The notes below the pieces were generated by a model. It saw only the letters and a list, made by a program, of their open reading frames with translations. It did not search any database and was not told where the DNA came from. This document shows, in pieces, positions 1-3,786 of a stretch of 5,613 nucleotides of DNA. The stretch covers positions 1 through 5,613 of the forward strand of contig USAP01000118.1 in assembly GCA_900552775.1 (NCBI GenBank). The letters are read 5' to 3'. The translations under genes and the position numbers were made by a program. Position 1 is the stretch's first letter, and every line of letters begins with the position of its first letter. The stretch is from an uncultured Eubacteriales bacterium (GTDB lineage: Bacteria; Bacillota; Clostridia; UMGS1883; UMGS1540).

Positions 1-17
1 ACTATAGCTATTTTCAA
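1..17 (-). CDS. 5' end of a leftward gene, product unknown (starts M-K-I-A-I-V)
   Basis: Only the first five codons and two bases of the sixth lie in the window. On the minus strand a TTG start (17-15) is followed by AAA ATA GCT ATA GT, read as M-K-I-A-I-V. An AGGAG site at 31-27 sits 9 nt upstream, and an in-frame TAG at 32-30 limits the start to this region. A good promoter lies just upstream (80-52). No ATG is available, so TTG is the best start. A K-I-A-I-V opening is a first beta strand typical of Rossmann-fold proteins and response regulators, and also of Asd, where it precedes GATG. The fragment is far too short to name a product. The call rests on promoter, ribosome binding site and start agreeing with each other. 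Confidence 0.5.
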
Positions 18-51
18 ATATTTAATCTCCTAATTCACATATATCTGTAAA

Positions 52-80
52 ATTATAACATTTATCCCGAAAAAATGCAA
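52..80 (-). promoter_or_regulatory. Leftward sigma-A type promoter with extended -10
   Basis: On the minus strand, TTGCAT (80-75) is separated by 17 bp from a perfect TATAAT (57-52). The -10 is preceded by TGT (60-58), giving the extended -10 form TGnTATAAT. The expected transcription start is near 45, leaving a leader of roughly 28 nt that holds the AGGAG site before the TTG start at 17. The -35 matches only 3 of 6 consensus bases, but the extended -10 usually compensates. This is the best promoter in the window. Confidence 0.6.
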
Positions 81-101
81 TTCATCCCAGATGTATTGCA
101 A
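61..101. repeat. Imperfect tandem direct repeat, possible operator
   Basis: Two adjacent copies share the pattern TTyATCCC, then an A/G-rich spacer, then TGCAA. Copy 1 covers 61-80 and copy 2 covers 81-101. The ATCCC blocks are offset by 20 bp and the TGCAA blocks by 21 bp, about two helical turns. The repeat covers the -35 of the leftward promoter and the proposed -35 of the rightward one, which suits a shared regulator site. No known regulator is recognised, and the similarity is short enough to be chance. Confidence 0.3.
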
Positions 102-124
102 AAGATTATTACAGATAGTATTAT
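96..124 (+). promoter_or_regulatory. Possible rightward promoter for the TM2-domain gene
   Basis: TTGCAA (96-101) is followed after 17 bp by TATTAT (119-124). These match 4 of 6 and 5 of 6 consensus bases. Transcription would start near 131, leaving a leader of about 37 nt with an AAAGGAG site at 153-159. The region is AT-rich, so other -10-like hexamers exist, for example TATAAA at 122-127. Confidence 0.35.
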
Positions 125-167
125 AAACTACGTTGGTAATAAGTACATTATGAAAGGAGTGCTACAT

Positions 168-368
168 ATGAGTAAAGGAGCAGCTATAGTTCTTACATTT
201 TTTCTTGGAGGACTTGGAATTCATAGATTTCTTACAGGAAAGATAGGAACAGGAATCTTATGGTTACTTACAGGCGGCGTATTCGGAATCGGCTGGCTTG
301 TAGATTTCATCAAGGTATGTATGGGTAAATTCACTGATAAGAACGGTAACCCTTGGGGAACCAATTAG
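168..368 (+). CDS. Small TM2-domain membrane protein
   Basis: A 66-residue protein made almost entirely of a TM2 domain, a pair of membrane helices joined by a short loop. The signature GGLGIHRF is at residues 14-21, with the characteristic Gly-x-His-Arg-Phe turn. A second glycine-rich helix spans about 27-50 and ends in the conserved W-L-V-D segment (43-46). The tail is short and polar (KFTDKNGNPWG). No signal peptide is needed, since the first helix begins near residue 5. The start at 168 is chosen because AAAGGAG (153-159) is 8 nt upstream. An in-frame ATG at 75 would add 31 residues unlike the family and lacks a good ribosome binding site. Bacterial TM2 proteins are common, small and mostly of unknown function. 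A hairpin follows directly, so the gene is probably transcribed alone. The family call is firm; the biological role is not known. Confidence 0.85.
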   Translation: MSKGAAIVLTFFLGGLGIHRFLTGKIGTGILWLLTGGVFGIGWLVDFIKVCMGKFTDKNGNPWGTN

Positions 369-381
369 TACGGTGAGAATT

Positions 382-414
382 GGGACTGCGTTAAATGCAG
401 TCCCTTATATTTAT
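382..414 (+). terminator. Hairpin terminator after the TM2-domain gene
   Basis: GGGACTGC (382-389) pairs perfectly with GCAGTCCC (397-404) around a 7-nt loop (390-396). An interrupted T-rich stretch, TTATATTTAT (405-414), follows. The stem is short but GC-rich and begins 13 bp after the TM2 stop. The weak T tract makes termination efficiency uncertain, so some read-through into asd is possible. Confidence 0.6.
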
Positions 415-431
415 GTGATACAGCCGTAAAC

Positions 432-437
432 AGGAGG
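432..437 (+). promoter_or_regulatory. Consensus ribosome binding site in front of the shortened asd
   Basis: AGGAGG lies 8 nt before the ATG at 446. It fixes the start of the reading frame even though the encoded protein lacks the usual N-terminus. An in-frame TGA at 416-418 rules out a longer form in this frame, and no alternative start codon occurs between 419 and 445. No convincing promoter is seen between the hairpin at 382-404 and this site. Confidence 0.75.
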
Positions 438-445
438 TTGGTAAT

Positions 446-1330
446 ATGGCATTGGGAATAAAAATCAAAAACGTAAAATTTAAAAACAAATACACGGTTC
501 AGGAACTTAACGAGCATTCGTTTGACGATGGTTTTGACATTGCTCTTTTCTCCGCCGGCGGAAGCACAAGCGAAAAATTTGCGCCCATTGCCGCAGAACA
601 CGGCTGCCTTGTTATAGACAACAGCAGCGCATGGAGAATGAACAAAGATGTTCCGCTTGTTGTGCCCGAAGTTAATCCGGAAGCAATAAAAGAAAATAAA
701 GGTATAATTGCAAACCCCAATTGTTCAACTATCCAGGCTATGGTTGCTATAAAACCTCTCCACGATAAATACAAAGTTAAAAGAATAGTATATTCAACGT
801 ATCAGGCTGTTTCCGGTGCAGGACGTGCAGGATGGGAAGATCTTGAAAACGGTCTCCGCGGCGAGGCTCCGAAGAAGTTCCCGCATCAGATTGCCGGCAA
901 CTGTCTTCCCCACATCGATGTATTTCTTCCCAACGGTTATACAAAAGAAGAAATGAAAATGGTTAACGAAACACGCAAGATTTTGGGTGACGATTCTCTC
1001 CGCATCACTGCAACAACCGTGCGCGTGCCTGTGTTTAACAGCCACAGTGAGTCAATAAACCTTGAATTTGAAAAGCAGTTTGATTTGGATGAGCTTAAAG
1101 AAGTTTTAAGAAATGCACCCGGTGTTATAGTTGAAGATGATGTTGAAAACAACGTGTATCCGCTTGCTACCGAAGCTACGGGTCATGATGAAACATTTGT
1201 CGGCAGAATCAGACGTGATGAAAGCGTTAAATCCGGAGTTAACCTTTGGGTTGTTGCGGACAATATACGCAAAGGCGCTGCTTCAAATGCTGTTCAGATT
1301 GCTAAAAAGTTTATCGAATATGATGTGTGA
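446..1330 (+). CDS. asd: Aspartate-semialdehyde dehydrogenase, lacking the N-terminal NADP-binding segment
   Basis: Asd reduces L-aspartyl-4-phosphate to aspartate semialdehyde with NADPH, the branch point to diaminopimelate/lysine, threonine and methionine. This 294-residue cytosolic protein carries the core motifs: IALFSAGGS (32-40), VIDNSSAWRM (56-65), VVPEVNP (72-78), the catalytic cysteine Cys93 in NPNCSTIQ, TYQAVSGAG (118-126), Arg193 in RVPVF, catalytic His200 in HSES, and the C-terminal WVVADNIRKGAA (268-279). The C-terminus is complete. The N-terminus is not. Family members run about 330-350 residues and start with a KVAVVGATGxVG strand and loop. Here residues 2-4 (ALG) align with the usual S-A-G about 44 residues in, so roughly 40 residues are missing. 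These normally form the dinucleotide-binding loop, so activity alone is doubtful. The bases upstream encode nothing similar. dapA follows after a 30-bp gap. The cause may be deletion, inversion or misassembly. Identity is very sure; functionality is unsure. Confidence 0.93.
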   Translation: MALGIKIKNVKFKNKYTVQELNEHSFDDGFDIALFSAGGSTSEKFAPIAAEHGCLVIDNSSAWRMNKDVPLVVPEVNPEAIKENKGIIANPNCSTIQAMVAIKPLHDKYKVKRIVYSTYQAVSGAGRAGWEDLENGLRGEAPKKFPHQIAGNCLPHIDVFLPNGYTKEEMKMVNETRKILGDDSLRITATTVRVPVFNSHSESINLEFEKQFDLDELKEVLRNAPGVIVEDDVENNVYPLATEATGHDETFVGRIRRDESVKSGVNLWVVADNIRKGAASNAVQIAKKFIEYDV

Positions 1331-1360
1331 ACGTCTTATTGACGGAAAGGAGATAGCACT

Positions 1361-2248
1361 ATGAGAAATATCCCATTTACAGGGTCGGGCGTTGCGCTTA
1401 TCACTCCGTTTAAAAACGGTTCTGTTGATTTTGACAAGCTCGGAGAGCTTATTGATTTTCACATTAATAACAAAACGGACGCCATAATTGTCTGCGGGAC
1501 CACAGGAGAAGCTGCAACAATGCCGGATGCGGAACATTTAAGCGTTATTGAATACACAGTTAAAAAAGCCGACGGCAGAATCAAGGTTATTGCCGGCACA
1601 GGCTCAAACGATACCGCGCACGGAATTGAACTTTCCAAAAAAGCCGAAGCTCTCGGTGCAGATGCGTTGCTCACCGTAACGCCATATTACAACAAGGCTA
1701 CGCAGAAGGGTCTTGTTATCCATTTCAACGCCATTGCCGACGCTGTACATATTCCTATTATACTTTACAGTGTAAAAGGCCGCACAGGTGTAAATATTGC
1801 TCCTCAAACACTTTTTGAACTTTCAAAGCACCCGAATATTGTGGCGGTTAAAGAAGCCAGCGGAGATATAGGTCAGGTTGCGGAGATTGCCGCTTTGTGC
1901 GGAGACAATCTCGCAATATATTCGGGCGATGATAACATGACGGTTCCGGTTATGTCTCTCGGCGGCGTGGGCGTTATATCCGTCATCGCAAATATTTTGC
2001 CCGAAGAAACGCATGATCTCACGGCAAAATTTCTTGAAGGCGATATTAAAGGCGCGCGTGAGCTTCAGCTTCACATGCTCGAAATTATGGGCGCAATGTT
2101 TTACGAAGTTAATCCGATTCCCGTTAAAACCGCAATGAATCTTCTTGGTTTTGATGTCGGTGACCTCAGACTGCCTCTTTGCGAAATGGAAGAAGCAAAT
2201 TTAAACAAACTCAAAAAAGCACTTACAAACTACGGATTTAAACTTTAA
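1361..2248 (+). CDS. dapA: 4-hydroxy-tetrahydrodipicolinate synthase
   Basis: DapA condenses pyruvate with aspartate semialdehyde, the first committed step to diaminopimelate and lysine. It is a cytosolic (beta/alpha)8-barrel aldolase using a Schiff-base lysine. At 295 residues it has the normal length. Visible motifs are GTTGEAATM (46-54; Thr47/Thr48 match the catalytic threonine region), AGTGSNDT (78-85), TVTPYYNKATQKG (105-117, with the proton-relay tyrosine), Tyr136, Arg141 in GRTG, Schiff-base Lys164 in VAVKEASGD, and GGVGVISVIANI (201-212). The segment usually written YNVPxRTG reads Y-S-V-K-G-R-T-G here, so the Asn and Pro are replaced while Tyr and Arg are kept. AAAGGAG (1346-1352) sits 8 nt before the ATG. 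It lies between asd and dapB with short gaps, so the three are almost certainly co-transcribed. Related N-acetylneuraminate lyases share the fold, but the dap context and GTTGE motif favour DapA. Confidence 0.95.
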   Translation: MRNIPFTGSGVALITPFKNGSVDFDKLGELIDFHINNKTDAIIVCGTTGEAATMPDAEHLSVIEYTVKKADGRIKVIAGTGSNDTAHGIELSKKAEALGADALLTVTPYYNKATQKGLVIHFNAIADAVHIPIILYSVKGRTGVNIAPQTLFELSKHPNIVAVKEASGDIGQVAEIAALCGDNLAIYSGDDNMTVPVMSLGGVGVISVIANILPEETHDLTAKFLEGDIKGARELQLHMLEIMGAMFYEVNPIPVKTAMNLLGFDVGDLRLPLCEMEEANLNKLKKALTNYGFKL

Positions 2249-2262
2249 GGCGGTGCTCGCAA

Positions 2263-3012
2263 ATGATAAACGTAATACTAAGCGGCGCTAACGGACACAT
2301 GGGAAAAGTTATTGCCTCATTGGCGGAAAATGACCCCGATATACGCATATGCGCCGGATTCGATATAAACAATATGCCCGGAGACGGATTTCCTGTGTAC
2401 AAAAATCCGTTTGAATATACGGGCGAGGCGGACGTTATAATAGACTTTTCGCACCCCTCGGCATTTCAGGAACTGACAAAATATGCAAAAGAGCGTAAAT
2501 TGCCAACAATTTTTGCAACAACCGGTTTATCCGACGAACAGAAAAAAGAGCTTCACGCACTTGCGGCAGATATTCCGGTATTTTTCTCGGCAAACATGTC
2601 TTTAGGCGTAAATCTCTTAATAGATCTCGTTAAACGCGCAGCTGCCGCTTTGCAGGGATTTGACATTGAGATAATAGAAAAACATCATAACAGAAAAATT
2701 GACGCACCAAGCGGAACTGCGCTTGCTATAGCAGACGCAATTTCCGAAGTTCGTCAGAATTCAGAATATATGTATGACCGCCACAGCATCAGAAGAAAAA
2801 GATCGGAAAACGAAATCGGCATTCATGCCGTACGTGGCGGCACTATAGTCGGGGAACATGATGTTCTTTTCGCCGGTCTTGATGAGGTAATTGAAATTAA
2901 GCACACGGCTCAAAGCCGCGAAATTTTCGCAGCGGGAGCAATAAAAGCCGCAAAGTTTTTGTATAATAAACCAAAAGGCTTTTATAATATGAACGATATT
3001 ATTAATGCATAA
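2263..3012 (+). CDS. dapB: 4-hydroxy-tetrahydrodipicolinate reductase
   Basis: DapB reduces the DapA product to tetrahydrodipicolinate with NAD(P)H, supplying diaminopimelate for cell wall cross-links and lysine. The protein is 249 residues, typical to slightly short. An N-terminal Rossmann domain opens with the nucleotide loop GANGHMG (8-14). It is followed by DFSHPSAF (61-68), ATTGLS (85-90) and SANMSLGVN (109-117). The catalytic block EKHHNRKIDAPSGTA (139-153) holds the His pair 141/142, Lys145 and the substrate-binding SGTA. HAVRGGTIVGEHDV (188-201) belongs to the C-terminal tetramerisation and substrate domain. All expected key residues are present. The ribosome binding site is weak and poorly defined (AAGGCGGTG from 2247, overlapping the dapA stop), which fits translational coupling to dapA 14 bp upstream. 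A strong hairpin follows its stop. The next steps of the pathway are not encoded in this window. Confidence 0.95.
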   Translation: MINVILSGANGHMGKVIASLAENDPDIRICAGFDINNMPGDGFPVYKNPFEYTGEADVIIDFSHPSAFQELTKYAKERKLPTIFATTGLSDEQKKELHALAADIPVFFSANMSLGVNLLIDLVKRAAAALQGFDIEIIEKHHNRKIDAPSGTALAIADAISEVRQNSEYMYDRHSIRRKRSENEIGIHAVRGGTIVGEHDVLFAGLDEVIEIKHTAQSREIFAAGAIKAAKFLYNKPKGFYNMNDIINA

Positions 3013-3013
3013 T

Positions 3014-3062
3014 AAAAAAAGAGGCTGCAGCAAATTTAAATAATTTTGCTGCAGCCTCTTTT
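3014..3062. terminator. Bidirectional terminator between dapB and the convergent hydrolase operon
   Basis: An 18-bp perfect inverted repeat (3017-3034 with 3045-3062) has the core GAGGCTGCAGCAAA and a 10-nt loop. It begins 4 bp after the dapB stop. On the minus strand the stem is followed by a run of seven T (complement of 3014-3020), giving a strong terminator for the leftward operon. On the plus strand the tail is only four T, and these pair with the A run. The minus-strand stop codon TAA (3063-3061) lies partly inside the stem. Confidence 0.9.
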
Positions 3063-3786
3063 ACAGCTCCATAATTGTCTCAAACAAAGATGCCGCAAAA
3101 AGATAATGCATTTCGTCTGTCGGATGATTTATACGGTTACTTAAAAGCCTTGTAATATCCGCTCCGTTTTCATAAAGTTTTTTCCATTTTCCGTAACAGT
3201 CGCAGACCTTAACGTTGTTTTCCTTAGCAACTCGTATTGCGCTTTCCATATATTTATCCATTGTTCCGTCATTTTGTGTTTTGGATACATCTTCGCAAAT
3301 TGCCAGAACCTCTTTGTCTGAAAATTCTCTCGTTACATATGTTGTCATCATATTCGGAGTCATAAATATTTCTTCTATGTCATTTTGACGAAGCTGCAAA
3401 AAGATGTTATTTAAAGCATCTTCATATTCCCTCACTCTTTCAATGCCGTTTCTCGCGTCATTAAGTCCGAAGCAGACTACACATAAATCAGGTTTTTTAT
3501 CTATAATATCACGTTTTAGTCTTTTAGCTCCCTCCGGTGCCGCACCTCCGCTTGAACCTGCATTAATAACGGAAATTGGCGCTTTCGGAAAAACCGTTTC
3601 AAGCATCCTTGCCAAAATATGATGATATGTTGTTTGCTGTCTGAAATTGCATGTGAAACCACCTTCTATCGGCTTATACATCTCAAAGCAGCCATGAGTT
3701 ACACTGTCACCAATAAACCCTATTGTTATGGGAGCTCCGTCCAGATAATTAACCGTTTTTCTTTTGAATTTAGCTGTGATCTTCAT
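3061..3786 (-). CDS. SGNH/GDSL-family hydrolase, probable carbohydrate esterase
   Basis: A 241-residue protein of the SGNH hydrolase superfamily, serine esterases that often remove acetyl groups from polysaccharides. The four signature blocks are visible: Ser28 in FIGDSVTHG (block I), Gly77 in NAGSSGGAAPEGA (block II), Asn109 in CFGLNDAR (block III), and His221 in NRINHPTDEMH (block V). The usual aspartate three residues before the histidine is replaced by Arg218 in an N-x-I-N-H-P arrangement, so a Ser-His dyad or another acidic residue may serve. No signal peptide is seen, suggesting a cytoplasmic enzyme acting on imported oligosaccharides. Its ATG overlaps the stop of the upstream glycoside hydrolase gene (ATGA at 3786-3783), indicating translational coupling and a shared substrate. 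Its own AAAGGAGG is 16 nt upstream, farther than ideal. Acetylesterase activity on a rhamnose- or galacturonate-containing glycan is inferred from the neighbour; the superfamily call is firm. Confidence 0.85.
   Translation of the reverse strand: MKITAKFKRKTVNYLDGAPITIGFIGDSVTHGCFEMYKPIEGGFTCNFRQQTTYHHILARMLETVFPKAPISVINAGSSGGAAPEGAKRLKRDIIDKKPDLCVVCFGLNDARNGIERVREYEDALNNIFLQLRQNDIEEIFMTPNMMTTYVTREFSDKEVLAICEDVSKTQNDGTMDKYMESAIRVAKENNVKVCDCYGKWKKLYENGADITRLLSNRINHPTDEMHYLFAASLFETIMEL

Noticed and set aside
75..167. Longer start for the TM2-domain protein at the ATG at 75
   Set aside because: The extra 31 residues are not TM2-like, no good ribosome binding site precedes 75, and AAAGGAG stands at the right distance before 168. 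The longer form would also overlap the proposed promoter.
369..445. Lysine riboswitch or regulatory leader ahead of asd
   Set aside because: The space is only 77 bp and is largely taken by a simple hairpin. The multi-helix lysine riboswitch needs far more sequence.
365..1152. Open frames on the minus strand opposite asd
   Set aside because: They lie antisense to a clearly conserved gene, give low-complexity or cysteine/serine-rich proteins without recognisable motifs, and have no good ribosome binding sites.
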